Assembly: GCF_029963765.1 (NCBI RefSeq)
Contig: NZ_JALBYU010000018.1
Span: 1 to 64,000 of the forward strand
Direction: 5' to 3'
Origin: Pseudomonas sp. UYIF39
GTDB taxonomy: Bacteria > Pseudomonadota > Gammaproteobacteria > Pseudomonadales > Pseudomonadaceae
DNA length: 64,000 bases
Shown: piece after piece, positions 36,239 through 44,990 of the stretch
Numbering within the stretch: position 1 is the first letter of the stretch
Layout of the letters: each line of letters starts with the position of its first letter
Notes under the pieces: generated by a model
The model's database searches: none
The model's input: the letters and a program-made list of their open reading frames with translations, nothing else
Told to the model about the DNA's origin: nothing
Translations under genes and position numbers: made by a program

Positions 36239-37147
36239 ATGATGGATCGTCTACAAGCAATGCGGGTGTTCGTCACAGTGGTTGACCTCGGCAGCCAGTC
36301 GGCCGCCGCCGATCACCTGGACCTGTCAAGGCCCGTGGTTTCGCGCTATCTGGCGGAGCTGGAGGATTGGGTCGGCGCACGCCTGATGCACCGCACCACG
36401 CGCAAGCTGAGCCTGACCGCCGCCGGCAGTGAAATCCTGCCTCGATGCCGGCAGATGCTCGACCTGTCCACGGACATGCAAGCCGCCGTCAGCGAGCCGG
36501 ACGATGCGCCGCGCGGCCTGTTGCGGATCAGCGTCAGCACTTCGTTTGGTCAGGCACAACTGGCCGATGCCATGGCCGCTTACGTCAAGCGTTACCCCGG
36601 CGTCAGCATCGACCTGCAGATGCTCGACCGCACGGTGAACCTGGTGGATGAGCGCATCGATCTGGCGATCCGCACCAGCAACGACCTGGACCCGAACCTG
36701 ATCGCGCGGCGCCTGACGGTTTGCCGCTCGGTGATCTGCGCCTCCCCCGCTTATCTGCTCGAACACCCGACACCGCTGCGGGTCGAGGATCTGAGCCAGC
36801 ACAATTGCCTGACCCACTCCTACTTCGGCAAAAGCCTCTGGCATTTCGAGGAGGACGGTGAGCAGGTGTCAGTGCCGGTGCAGGGCAACATCAGCGCCAA
36901 CGAAGCCAGCACGTTGTTGCGCGCGGCGATGGCCGGCGCCGGGGTGGCGATGCTCCCCAGTTATCAGGCCGGCGTGCATATCCACAGCGGCGAACTGATC
37001 CGCCTGCTGCCCCATGCTGAACCCCGGCAAATGAACGTTTACGCGGTGTATGCCTCACGCAAACACATGCCGGCGACGTTGCGCAGCATGCTGGATTTTC
37101 TGGTGCTGAGGTTTCCCGAAGAACCGGCGTGGGATGTGGGTCTTTAA
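36239..37147 (+). CDS. LysR-family transcriptional regulator (CrgA/YafC-like)
   Basis: A 302-residue LysR regulator. Its N-terminal helix-turn-helix reads SQSAAADHLDLSRPVVSRYLAELEDWVG, and the effector domain has the pattern VDERIDLAIRTSNDLDPNLIARRL near 140. It is divergent from the hydrolase/NmrA pair across 111 bp and is their likely regulator. Two adjacent ATG codons could start it (36239 or 36242). Confidence 0.87.
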   Translation: MMDRLQAMRVFVTVVDLGSQSAAADHLDLSRPVVSRYLAELEDWVGARLMHRTTRKLSLTAAGSEILPRCRQMLDLSTDMQAAVSEPDDAPRGLLRISVSTSFGQAQLADAMAAYVKRYPGVSIDLQMLDRTVNLVDERIDLAIRTSNDLDPNLIARRLTVCRSVICASPAYLLEHPTPLRVEDLSQHNCLTHSYFGKSLWHFEEDGEQVSVPVQGNISANEASTLLRAAMAGAGVAMLPSYQAGVHIHSGELIRLLPHAEPRQMNVYAVYASRKHMPATLRSMLDFLVLRFPEEPAWDVGL

Positions 37148-37155
37148 GCGGCCCC

Positions 37156-37247
37156 ATGTGGGAGCGAGCTTGCTCGCGATAGCGGTGGGTCAGTCAACAT
37201 CGTTATTGAATGATCAACCGTTATCGCGAGCAAGCTCGCTCCCACAG
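37156..37247. repeat. REP-type inverted pair
   Basis: TGTGGGAGCGAGCTTGCTCG followed by CGATAGCGG, with an inverted copy ending at 37247 and a spacer of about 35 bp. It lies downstream of the LysR gene. Confidence 0.88.
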
Positions 37248-37363
37248 GGGGTATCAGCGTTCTGAATACCGAGTTACATGCAAACGCCGCTTTGGTGGCA
37301 ACTCACTCGCACTGACCTATGCTGAAAGTAGTACCGAAGGGTATTCGTTCAGAGGTCAACGCC

Positions 37364-37540
37364 ATGAACATCAAAACAAGAAGATACCTCGCGATTTTCA
37401 TCACCTGCGCGGCCACGCTTGCGCTGTATGGCACCGCGGCCTGGCGCGTCGAGCAGTTGCGACAACTGCCCCGTGAATACGCGAGCTGTAACTTCGAGCG
37501 CTGCATTCCCCACAACGCGACCCTCAACGCCCTCAAGTAA
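37364..37540 (+). CDS. Small single-pass membrane or secreted protein
   Basis: A 58-residue protein. Basic N-terminus (MNIKTRRYLA), one hydrophobic helix (about 9-25), then a polar tail with two cysteines five residues apart (ASCNFERCIPHN). AGAGGT lies 8 nt before this ATG, which supports it over an upstream start. The cysteine pair suggests a periplasmic disulfide or metal site. I recognise no family. It is convergent with pobR, 9 bp apart. Confidence 0.6.
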   Translation: MNIKTRRYLAIFITCAATLALYGTAAWRVEQLRQLPREYASCNFERCIPHNATLNALK

Positions 37541-37549
37541 CGAAGGGGA

Positions 37550-38446
37550 TCAGGCCTCGTTGTCCTGATCGGCCTTCAAGCGGTCGCGAAATGCCTTGGG
37601 CGAGATCCCCACTCGACGCCGGAACAGGCGCGTGAAGTTGGTCGGATCAGAGAACCCCAACACGTCGGACATTTCATAAATGGTCATGCTGGTGTAGGTC
37701 AGCAAACGCTTGGCCTCCAGCAACTGACGCTCGTGCATGATCTGCAACGCCGGTTGTCCCGCCAGCTCACGGCAGGTGCCGTTGAGGTGGGACACGGAAA
37801 TCCCCAGCCGATGAGCCAGGTCCTCGACCTTGACGTGCTGGCGATAGGTCTCTTCCACCAACTGAATAAACCCGTTGAGGTACTCCCGGGCACGCTGCGG
37901 ACGCTGACTGGCATTGCGACGGGAAATCACCTGGCGGCTGACCCACACCATGATCACGCTGACCAGCGAATGCATGAGCATTTCGCGAGCCGGCTGGTGG
38001 CCGGTGTATTCGTCTTGCAGCGCTGAAAACAGGCTGTTGAGGTAGTCGCTTTCCTTGCCCGCCGGATAACTTTCGGCTTGGGCCAGGGCGTTCACCGAGT
38101 TGCCCAGTTGCGCCTGAAGATGAGCGACCAGCGGCGCAGCCAGGGTCACGACAAACCCCTCGACGTCTTCGGAAAACCGGAAGCCGTGCACCGACAGCGG
38201 TGGCAGGATCTGGATTGTCGGTTCGGTCAGTTGCGTACGTTTGCCTTCGATTTCAAGCTCGGCCTGACCTTTGAATACGAAGAGCAACTGGCACAAATCG
38301 GCGTGGCGGTGGGGTTTGATTTCCCACTGGTGTTCGCGGCTGCGTTTGGAAATGGTTTCACAGTGCAGCAAGTCCGGTGTCGGCCAATCCAGGCTTTCAC
38401 CGTAGAGCTTGAACACTGGAATCGAAGGTAGGTCAGGCTTGTTCAT
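37550..38446 (-). CDS. pobR: AraC-family activator PobR
   Basis: A 298-residue AraC/XylS regulator. The N-terminal cupin-like sensing domain contains HRHADLCQLLFVFKG near residues 47-61. The C-terminal DNA-binding domain has the helix pair VEDLAHRLGISVSHLNGTCRELAG and SDVLGFSDPTNFTRLFRRRVG. It lies divergent from pobA with 181 bp between starts, the classic arrangement in which PobR activates pobA in response to 4-hydroxybenzoate. The identification rests mostly on this neighbourhood. Confidence 0.88.
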   Translation of the reverse strand: MNKPDLPSIPVFKLYGESLDWPTPDLLHCETISKRSREHQWEIKPHRHADLCQLLFVFKGQAELEIEGKRTQLTEPTIQILPPLSVHGFRFSEDVEGFVVTLAAPLVAHLQAQLGNSVNALAQAESYPAGKESDYLNSLFSALQDEYTGHQPAREMLMHSLVSVIMVWVSRQVISRRNASQRPQRAREYLNGFIQLVEETYRQHVKVEDLAHRLGISVSHLNGTCRELAGQPALQIMHERQLLEAKRLLTYTSMTIYEMSDVLGFSDPTNFTRLFRRRVGISPKAFRDRLKADQDNEA

Positions 38447-38627
38447 CACTTCAATCCAGGCCTCGGAGGGGTAGGCGGGCGATAATCGCACCGATTGGCA
38501 GAATGTACAGGTATCGGCTCAGTTTTCCCCTTCAATTGACAGACTCGCGAGAGAAAAATGCAAGCACTCGATCCATAAAAATTATTCACCGGCCCTGGTC
38601 GCGTGAAGCTTGCGAGTCATAAAAACA

Positions 38628-39821
38628 ATGAAAATACTGAAAACCCAAATCGCCATCATCGGCGCCGGTCCGTCCGGTTTATTGCTCGGCCAATTGCTGC
38701 ACAACGCCGGCATCGACACCCTCATTCTCGAACGCCAGACCCCGGATTATGTGCTTGGACGAATCCGTGCCGGCGTCCTCGAACAAGGCATGGTAGAGCT
38801 GTTGCGCCAGGCCGGCGTGGGTCAGCGCATGGACGCCGAAGGGCTGGTCCACACTGGCTTCGAACTGGCCCTCGACGCACGCCGCGTACACATCGATCTG
38901 CAAGCCCTGACCGGTGGCAAAACGGTGATGATCTACGGTCAGACCGAGGTCACCCGCGACCTGATGGCCGCTCGTCGGGAGGCCGGTGCGCAGACGATTT
39001 ACGAGGCCGGCAACGTCGTTCCTCACGGGATGAAAACCGAAGAGACGTTCGTGACTTTTGAGAAGGACGGCGAGCTGTATCGACTCGATTGCGACTACAT
39101 CGCCGGGTGCGACGGTTTCCATGGCGTGGCCCGGCAGTCGATTCCTGCCGAGTGCCTGAAAGTGTTCGAGCGGGTCTATCCGTTTGGCTGGCTCGGCATC
39201 CTCGCTGACACGCCGCCTGTTCACGAAGAACTGGTTTACGCCCGGCATGAGCGCGGTTTTGCCCTGTGCAGCATGCGTTCGGCCACCCGCACTCGCTATT
39301 ACCTCCAGGTGCCGGCCGACGAGCACGTCGAGAACTGGTCTGATCAGCGCTTCTGGGATGAGCTCAAATCCCGTCTGCCTGGCACGTTGGCAGCGTCGTT
39401 GATCACTGGGCCTTCCATCGAAAAAAGCATCGCGCCGTTACGCAGTTTTGTCGTCGAACCGATGCAGTACGGACAGATGTTTTTGGTCGGCGACGCCGCG
39501 CACATCGTCCCACCCACCGGCGCCAAGGGGCTGAACCTGGCGGCCAGCGACGTCAGCACGCTGTTCAACATTCTGTTGAAGGTTTACCGAGAAGGCCGTG
39601 TGGATTTGCTGGAGAAGTACTCCGAGGTGTGTTTGCGCCGGGTATGGAAAGCCGAACGGTTTTCCTGGTGGATGACCTCGATGCTGCACCGCTTCGACGA
39701 TAACGACGCCTTCAGCCTGCGGATTGCCGAGTCGGAACTGGAGTACTTCGTCGACTCCGAGGCCGGTCGAAAAACCATTGCAGAAAATTACGTCGGCCTT
39801 CCATACGAGGCTATCGAATAG
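38628..39821 (+). CDS. pobA: 4-hydroxybenzoate 3-monooxygenase
   Basis: A 397-residue FAD enzyme that hydroxylates 4-hydroxybenzoate to protocatechuate with NADPH and O2, feeding the beta-ketoadipate pathway. It follows the well-known P. fluorescens enzyme almost throughout: FAD dinucleotide fold GAGPSG near 14, RIRAGVLEQGMVE near 45, QTEVTRDLM near 100, ERVYPFGWLG near 185, and GDAAHIVPPTGAKGLNLA near 290. The start is the ATG at 38628. It overlaps an A-rich AAAAACAA motif (38621-38628), a fit to the Hfq/Crc site, and lacks a strong Shine-Dalgarno. Confidence 0.97.
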   Translation: MKILKTQIAIIGAGPSGLLLGQLLHNAGIDTLILERQTPDYVLGRIRAGVLEQGMVELLRQAGVGQRMDAEGLVHTGFELALDARRVHIDLQALTGGKTVMIYGQTEVTRDLMAARREAGAQTIYEAGNVVPHGMKTEETFVTFEKDGELYRLDCDYIAGCDGFHGVARQSIPAECLKVFERVYPFGWLGILADTPPVHEELVYARHERGFALCSMRSATRTRYYLQVPADEHVENWSDQRFWDELKSRLPGTLAASLITGPSIEKSIAPLRSFVVEPMQYGQMFLVGDAAHIVPPTGAKGLNLAASDVSTLFNILLKVYREGRVDLLEKYSEVCLRRVWKAERFSWWMTSMLHRFDDNDAFSLRIAESELEYFVDSEAGRKTIAENYVGLPYEAIE

Positions 39822-39900
39822 CCTGCTACCGACTTACACTGGCGAGCATCCCCGCTCGCCTTGCACCTTGCGGGTCAATCACTGCCGCAGGGTCTGACCC

Positions 39901-41418
39901 GTGACCAATCTCAACCAACCTGAAACGCCAAAACCGGCCATTCGCAGCGTGTTGATCGCCCTGATGCTGGCGATCTTTCTTGGCGCGCTGGACCAGACCA
40001 TTGTCGCCGTGTCGATGCCGGCCATTTCCGCACAATTCAAGGACGTCAGCCTGCTGGCCTGGGTGATTTCCGGCTACATGGTGGCGATGACGGTGGCCGT
40101 GCCGATCTACGGCAAATTGGGCGATCTGTACGGTCGCCGCACGTTGATGCTGTTTGGCATGGGGTTGTTCACGGTCGCTTCGTTTTTCTGCGGCATGGCC
40201 CAGAGCATGGAGCAGCTGGTGCTGGCGCGAATTCTTCAAGGCATCGGTGCTGGCGGGATGATTTCGGTCAGCCAGGCGATCATCGGCGACATCGTGCCGC
40301 CCCGGGAGCGCGGCCGCTATCAAGGCTATTTCAGCAGCATGTACGCAGTGGCCAGCGTGGCCGGCCCGGTACTCGGTGGTTACATGACCGAGTACCTGTC
40401 GTGGCGCTGGGTATTTTTGATCAACCTGCCGTTGGGCCTCGGTGCCTGGTTGGTGGCCAATCGAACGTTGGTGGGTTTGCCAGTGCCGCAACGCAAACCG
40501 ATCATCGATTACCTCGGCACGGTGCTGATGATCATCGGCTTGACCGCCTTGTTGCTGGGCATCACCCAGGTCGGTCAGGGCCATTCGTGGCGCAGTGCCG
40601 AAGTGCTGGGCCTGCTCGGTTGTGCGGTGTTGGTACTGGCGTTGTTCGTCTGGCATGAACGCCGGGCCCGGGAGCCGCTGCTGCCGATGCATTTGTTCGC
40701 CAACCGCAACGCGATCCTGTGCTGGTGCACGATCTTCTTCACCAGTTTCCAGGCAATCTCGCTGATTGTGTTGATGCCGCTGCGCTTCCAGAGCGTTACC
40801 GGCGCCGGGGCCGACAGCGCCGCGCTGCGCCTGTTGCCGCTAGCGATAGGTTTGCCGATTGGCGCGTATTTCGCCGGCCGCCGAACCTCGGTGACCGGGC
40901 GCTACAAACCCATGATTCTGACCGGGGCCCTAATCATGCCGATCTCGATTCTGGGTATGGCGTTCAGCCCTCCCCAGGCATTTGTACTCAGTAGTCTGTT
41001 CATGTTGATCAGCGGGATCGCTAGCGGCATGCAGTTCCCGACTTCCCTGGTCGGAACGCAGAACTCGGTGCAACAGCGGGATATCGGTGTCGCCACCAGC
41101 ACCACCAACCTGTTCCGCTCACTGGGCGGCGCGGTGGGAGTGGCCTTGATGTCGGCACTGCTGTTGGCATTGTTGCAGGACTCAAGCTTTGCCCATCTGG
41201 CCGGCTCTTCGATGATTGCCGAGGGCAGTTCGGGGAACGTCTTGCTCGATGGTTTGAACGCCGCGCCGGGGGATGCGCAGAACGCCTTGCGCGCTGAGTT
41301 GCTGCTGACCTTCCGGAATTTGTTGATGGTCAGCGCGGCGGTGTCGCTGCTGGGGCTGGCGGCAGCGATTGCCATGCCGAACATGGTGTTGCGTGGGCGC
41401 GAGGATAAAGTCCGATAA
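39901..41418 (+). CDS. DHA2-family drug:H+ antiporter (14 TM, EmrB/QacA type)
   Basis: A 505-residue major facilitator with fourteen predicted TM helices. The signature LGALDQTIVAVSMPAI in TM1, GKLGDLYGRRTLM between TM2 and TM3, and the antiporter motif VASVAGPVLGG near residue 155 mark a DHA2 exporter. Translation starts at GTG. The substrate is unknown. No membrane-fusion partner adjoins it, so it may work alone. It follows pobA by 79 bp on the same strand and could be cotranscribed, but it is not of the aromatic-acid uptake family. Confidence 0.88.
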   Translation: MTNLNQPETPKPAIRSVLIALMLAIFLGALDQTIVAVSMPAISAQFKDVSLLAWVISGYMVAMTVAVPIYGKLGDLYGRRTLMLFGMGLFTVASFFCGMAQSMEQLVLARILQGIGAGGMISVSQAIIGDIVPPRERGRYQGYFSSMYAVASVAGPVLGGYMTEYLSWRWVFLINLPLGLGAWLVANRTLVGLPVPQRKPIIDYLGTVLMIIGLTALLLGITQVGQGHSWRSAEVLGLLGCAVLVLALFVWHERRAREPLLPMHLFANRNAILCWCTIFFTSFQAISLIVLMPLRFQSVTGAGADSAALRLLPLAIGLPIGAYFAGRRTSVTGRYKPMILTGALIMPISILGMAFSPPQAFVLSSLFMLISGIASGMQFPTSLVGTQNSVQQRDIGVATSTTNLFRSLGGAVGVALMSALLLALLQDSSFAHLAGSSMIAEGSSGNVLLDGLNAAPGDAQNALRAELLLTFRNLLMVSAAVSLLGLAAAIAMPNMVLRGREDKVR

Positions 41419-41454
41419 CCCCGCCGACCGATCGTCACCACACTCTGGTCTGCA

Positions 41455-41485
41455 CCCCAAAAGTTGGACACAACTGATGGGGTGT
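41455..41485. terminator. Interrupted hairpin between convergent genes
   Basis: CACCCC and GGGGTG form an outer 6-bp stem around an inner AGTTG-GACA-CAACT stem, with a 3x3 internal loop. It sits between the convergent exporter and coiled-coil genes, followed by TTTC. The CCCCAAAAGTTGGACA part also resembles ends of IS3-family (IS150 group) elements, so it may be an insertion-sequence remnant. Confidence 0.4.
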
Positions 41486-41539
41486 TTCAAGAGCGGGTTG
41501 AGCGCGGGGGCGAGTCCATACATAGCAGCTGGCTGACTC

Positions 41540-42412
41540 TTACGGCCGGGCGCGCAGCTGCTGCTGCAAATTCTGGATCTGCGCCTGAAGGGTGTTGATG
41601 TTGCGGGTGACCTGGCTACGGAAGGCGTCGAATTCGGCGGTATTGGTCCCGCCTGACGTCGCGGCCGGGCGATTGTCCTGTTGGCTTTTGAGCACAACGA
41701 CTTCCTGCTCCAGACGCTCGATGGCGGCGCTCGGGTTGCCTTGTTTCTTCAGTGCAACGATGTCGGAGCCAAGGCTTTTAAGTTGCGCGTCGAATTTGTC
41801 TGTGTCCGCCGGGTTGCTTTTCAGCACGGCTACATCGCTGTTCAAGACTTTGACCTGAGCCTGCAATTGAATGGTGGCGGTCTGTTGCTCAGTGGTCTGA
41901 GCGGTCATCTGCGCCAAGCGCTTATCCAGATCAGTGGCTTGGGCAGTCATCTGCGCCAGACGCTTGTCCAGATCGGTGGTCTGGCCGAGGACGCCTTGCT
42001 GTTGTTTGCTTTGATCCTGGAGCTTGCTTTCCAGCTGTTTGATTTGCAGCTTCAAGGCTTCGCTGTCGCTGCTGACATTGGTCTGACTGGCGACAACCTT
42101 GCCGGAAATGTCCTGCAAGCGCCCCGCCGCATCCTCACTGATACGCGCGAAACTTTCCTGGGTTGCCACCAATTGCTGTTCCATCAGCGAGAGCTGCTGA
42201 AAGCTCCACCAGGCAAGGCCTGCAAAGGCAAAGAACAAGGCACCTACCAACGCCCACAGCGGGCCGGTGCTCGGGCTTTTGACTTTGACGACTGGCGTGG
42301 TCCGCGAATGCACGGTGGTGCGAGCAGTGGGCACAAAATCGTCGTCGAGGCTGTCGGCACGCAGGCTCGGTACATCGTCGAAGTCGTCGTTGGCATCGTT
42401 ACGCATGGACAT
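41540..42412 (-). CDS. Membrane-anchored coiled-coil protein
   Basis: A 290-residue protein: an acidic cytoplasmic N-terminus (about 1-48), one TM helix near 50-70 (LWALVGALFFAFAGLAWWSF), then a long coiled-coil region to the end, rich in Q, L and K. Near residues 143-170 a 14-residue unit containing TDLDKRLAQMTAQ occurs twice in tandem, exactly two heptads long. Its job is unknown; membrane coiled coils of this kind often act as scaffolds in the envelope or division apparatus. I chose the ATG at 42412, which gives a compact acidic N-terminus; an ATG two codons later is possible. Confidence 0.8.
   Translation of the reverse strand: MSMRNDANDDFDDVPSLRADSLDDDFVPTARTTVHSRTTPVVKVKSPSTGPLWALVGALFFAFAGLAWWSFQQLSLMEQQLVATQESFARISEDAAGRLQDISGKVVASQTNVSSDSEALKLQIKQLESKLQDQSKQQQGVLGQTTDLDKRLAQMTAQATDLDKRLAQMTAQTTEQQTATIQLQAQVKVLNSDVAVLKSNPADTDKFDAQLKSLGSDIVALKKQGNPSAAIERLEQEVVVLKSQQDNRPAATSGGTNTAEFDAFRSQVTRNINTLQAQIQNLQQQLRARP
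41901..41984. repeat. 42-bp tandem repeat, two copies, in the coiled-coil gene
   Basis: Two adjacent 42-bp units (41901-41942 and 41943-41984) are nearly identical and in frame. Each encodes one 14-residue double heptad. Copy number may vary between strains by slippage without breaking the frame. Confidence 0.8.
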
Positions 42413-42530
42413 TGAGTCAACCTTTGTGGAACGCGGTGATGGCTTGATGCGGCGCAGTATAACCCCCACTGCCGCATCGATTGACCCACAACCCCGAACT
42501 CGGTTCAGTGTGGCGGCGCTAACCCATGCG

Positions 42531-43523
42531 TCAGCGAATGTCCTGGGCCTTCCACCAGCCGCAGAATTCATCGAGGGCGGTCCAGAGACTGACTTTGGGA
42601 TCGTAGTCCAGATAATGCCGGGCGCGGCTGATGTCCAGGGTGAAATTTTTGTTCATCACCTGCATGCCCAGGCGGGACAGGGTCGGCTCGGGACGACCCG
42701 GCCACAACTTACACACCCCCTCGTTGAGCGCCGCTGCGGTGTAGGCCAAGCCGTAGGAACGGTAGCGCGTGACCTGTGGGACATCCATCTTGCGCATCAC
42801 GTAATTGACCACGTCCCACAACGGCACCGGCGTGCCGTTGCTGATGTTGTAGGCCTTGCCCAACGCCGAACCACTGGCCAGCAAACTGCTGAGCAACGCT
42901 TCATTGAGGTTTTGCACGCTGGTGAAATCCACCTTGTTCAGGCCGTTGCCGATGATCGCGAGCCGTCCTTTGCGCTGCATTTTCAGCAGTCTCGGGAAGA
43001 TGCTCATGTCGCCAGCCCCTGTCACGAAACGCGGGCGCAGGGCCAGGGTTTCGAGGCCGAACTCCTGAGCGCCGAAAACTTTTTGCTCGGCCAGGTATTT
43101 AGTCGCGGCGTAAGGATGCTTGAAACGCTTGGGCACCTGTTCTTCGGTCAGCCCCAAATGATCGCGGCCATCGAAGTAGATCGATGGCGATGACAAATGA
43201 ACCAGTCGCCGAACCCGCTGTTTCAGGCAGGCCTCGACCACGTTTTCCGTGACCTGCACGTTGCCTTGATGGAAGTCCTGATAACGCCCCCACAAACCGA
43301 CCGCACCGGCGCAATGCACCACGGCTTCGACGTCTGAGCACAGGTCGCGTGCCAGTTCCGGGTCGCTCAAGTCACCCTGGATGAACTCGGCGCCACGGCG
43401 CACCAGATGCTCCACACTTTCGGCCCGGCGACCGTTGACCCGCACGTCCAGGCCCTGCTCCAGGGCAAAACGCGCAAAGCGCCCGCCGATGAAGCCGCTT
43501 GCGCCGGTAACCAGAATCTTCAT
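42531..43523 (-). CDS. NAD-dependent epimerase/dehydratase family protein
   Basis: A 330-residue extended short-chain dehydrogenase. The glycine motif VTGASGFIGGR lies at residues 5-15 and the catalytic pair YAATK near 149. It resembles 3-beta-hydroxysteroid dehydrogenase/isomerase-like and sugar-nucleotide enzymes (VHLSSPSIYFDG near 118). The substrate is unknown. The start at 43523 is preceded by CGGAG and places the Rossmann motif correctly; a longer reading upstream is not needed. It is separate from argP, 68 bp away on the same strand. Confidence 0.87.
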   Translation of the reverse strand: MKILVTGASGFIGGRFARFALEQGLDVRVNGRRAESVEHLVRRGAEFIQGDLSDPELARDLCSDVEAVVHCAGAVGLWGRYQDFHQGNVQVTENVVEACLKQRVRRLVHLSSPSIYFDGRDHLGLTEEQVPKRFKHPYAATKYLAEQKVFGAQEFGLETLALRPRFVTGAGDMSIFPRLLKMQRKGRLAIIGNGLNKVDFTSVQNLNEALLSSLLASGSALGKAYNISNGTPVPLWDVVNYVMRKMDVPQVTRYRSYGLAYTAAALNEGVCKLWPGRPEPTLSRLGMQVMNKNFTLDISRARHYLDYDPKVSLWTALDEFCGWWKAQDIR

Positions 43524-43591
43524 GAATTGCTCCGAATATTTCGTTTTGCGTTTTGCATATTGCGTAAGGCGTGAGGTCTTGACGCTGCCCG

Positions 43592-44485
43592 TCAGTCCAA
43601 CGGCACCAGCCATTGCTTCGACGAACGCACCAACTGATCGGTCAGTAACCCCAGCAACTGACCGCCATTGCGCCAATGATGCCAGTACAGCGGCACATCG
43701 ATCGGCTTATCGGGCAAAAGCTCTACCAATACACCGCGCTCCAGTTGCTCGCGCACCTGCAGTTCAGGCACCAGGCCCCAACCGAGTCCCGCTTCGGTGA
43801 GGCGGATGAAGCCTTCGGACGAGGGGCATAGGTGGTGTTCGAATCCGCCATCGACGCCGAGGGACGCGAGGTAGCGATGCTGTAGGAAATCGTCCGGGCC
43901 AAACACCAACGCAGGCGTTTTCGACAACAGATCGGCGCGCACACCTCCAGGAAAATGCCGGGCAATAAATGCCGGGCTGGCCAACGCACGGTAACGCATG
44001 GCCCCCAGCAAAACGCTGCGCGCGCCGGCTACCGGGCGTTCGCTGGCGCAGACGCACGCCGCAACTTCACCGGCGCGCATGCGCTTGAGGCCGACAGTCT
44101 GGTCTTCGACCACCAGATCGAGCAGCAGATGCTGTTCCGCACAAAAGTCCCCGACCGCCACGGCCCACCACGTGGCAAGGCTATCGGCATTCAAGGCGAT
44201 GCGCAGACGTTCCGGCAGACCTTCTTCGTCGAGTGCCGGCACCAGTGTTTGCAAGTCCCGTTCAAGTAAACGCACCTGCTGCACATGGTTGAGCAACCGT
44301 CGGCCGATTTCGGTCGGGGCCGGCGGTGTCACCCGCACCAACACCGGTTGGCCGACCCGCGCCTCGAGCAATTTGATGCGCTGGGAGATCGCCGATTGCG
44401 ACAAGCCGAGCACCTGAGCCGCACGTTCGAACCCGGCCTGCTCAACCACCGCGGCCAAGGCAGAAAGCAATTTATAGTCGAACAT
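43592..44485 (-). CDS. argP: LysR-family regulator ArgP (IciA)
   Basis: A 297-residue LysR regulator, of ArgP/IciA type. The N-terminus FDYKLLSALAAVVEQAGFERAAQVLGLSQSAIS matches the known family opening, and the effector domain continues with LNADSLATWW near 105. ArgP activates the arginine/lysine exporter argO in enterics in response to arginine and lysine. The presence of a LysE/ArgO exporter 500 bp away and divergent supports the assignment. The ATG at 44485 is chosen by family alignment. Confidence 0.9.
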   Translation of the reverse strand: MFDYKLLSALAAVVEQAGFERAAQVLGLSQSAISQRIKLLEARVGQPVLVRVTPPAPTEIGRRLLNHVQQVRLLERDLQTLVPALDEEGLPERLRIALNADSLATWWAVAVGDFCAEQHLLLDLVVEDQTVGLKRMRAGEVAACVCASERPVAGARSVLLGAMRYRALASPAFIARHFPGGVRADLLSKTPALVFGPDDFLQHRYLASLGVDGGFEHHLCPSSEGFIRLTEAGLGWGLVPELQVREQLERGVLVELLPDKPIDVPLYWHHWRNGGQLLGLLTDQLVRSSKQWLVPLD

Positions 44486-44581
44486 CAGTTTTCCTAATGA
44501 GCGATCAGTAAGATTGGTTTTTCTTATACAGCTTTGCACCGGAGAATAGCCAGCAAGAACTCTTGAACAAGGATCATCGAC

Positions 44582-44983
44582 ATGGCTGGCGAAACTTCAT
44601 TGGCAACCCTGCTGCGCAGCATGAGCCCGCAACTCAACGTCGGCGAATACGTGTTCTGCACCCTGCGCGACGGCCAGTTGCCGGCAGGCCTTGAGATTGT
44701 CGGCAGTTTCCGCGAGCAGGAAGGCCTGACAGTCATTCTGGAGCGATCCCACGCCGAAAAGGCCGGCTTCAGTTTCGATTACGTCGCGGCCTGGATCACC
44801 TTGAACGTGCATTCGGCCCTCGAAGCCGTGGGCCTGACCGCCGCGTTCGCCACGGCATTGGGCCAGGCCGGCATCAGCTGCAACGTGATCGCCGGCTATT
44901 ACCACGACCATTTATTCGTCGGCCAGGCCGATGCCGAACGCGCCCTGCACGTGCTGCGGGATCTGGCGGCTAACGCGGAGTAA
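44582..44983 (+). CDS. ACT-domain protein
   Basis: A 133-residue cytosolic protein with two ACT-like beta-alpha-beta halves. The segments GEYVFCTLRDGQLP near 21-34 and GISCNVIAGYYHDHLFV near 97-113 are typical of the small ACT proteins found beside LysE-type exporters. ACT domains bind amino acids, so it may sense the transported amino acid. It starts 96 bp from divergent argP and ends 7 bp before the exporter start, so it is likely cotranscribed with the exporter. Confidence 0.83.
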   Translation: MAGETSLATLLRSMSPQLNVGEYVFCTLRDGQLPAGLEIVGSFREQEGLTVILERSHAEKAGFSFDYVAAWITLNVHSALEAVGLTAAFATALGQAGISCNVIAGYYHDHLFVGQADAERALHVLRDLAANAE

Positions 44984-44990
44984 ACATCTT

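Noticed and set aside
41449..41490. An insertion-sequence remnant (IS150-like end)
   Set aside because: The resemblance covers only about 16 bp and the segment also folds into a hairpin between convergent genes. I list it as a hairpin and mention the alternative.
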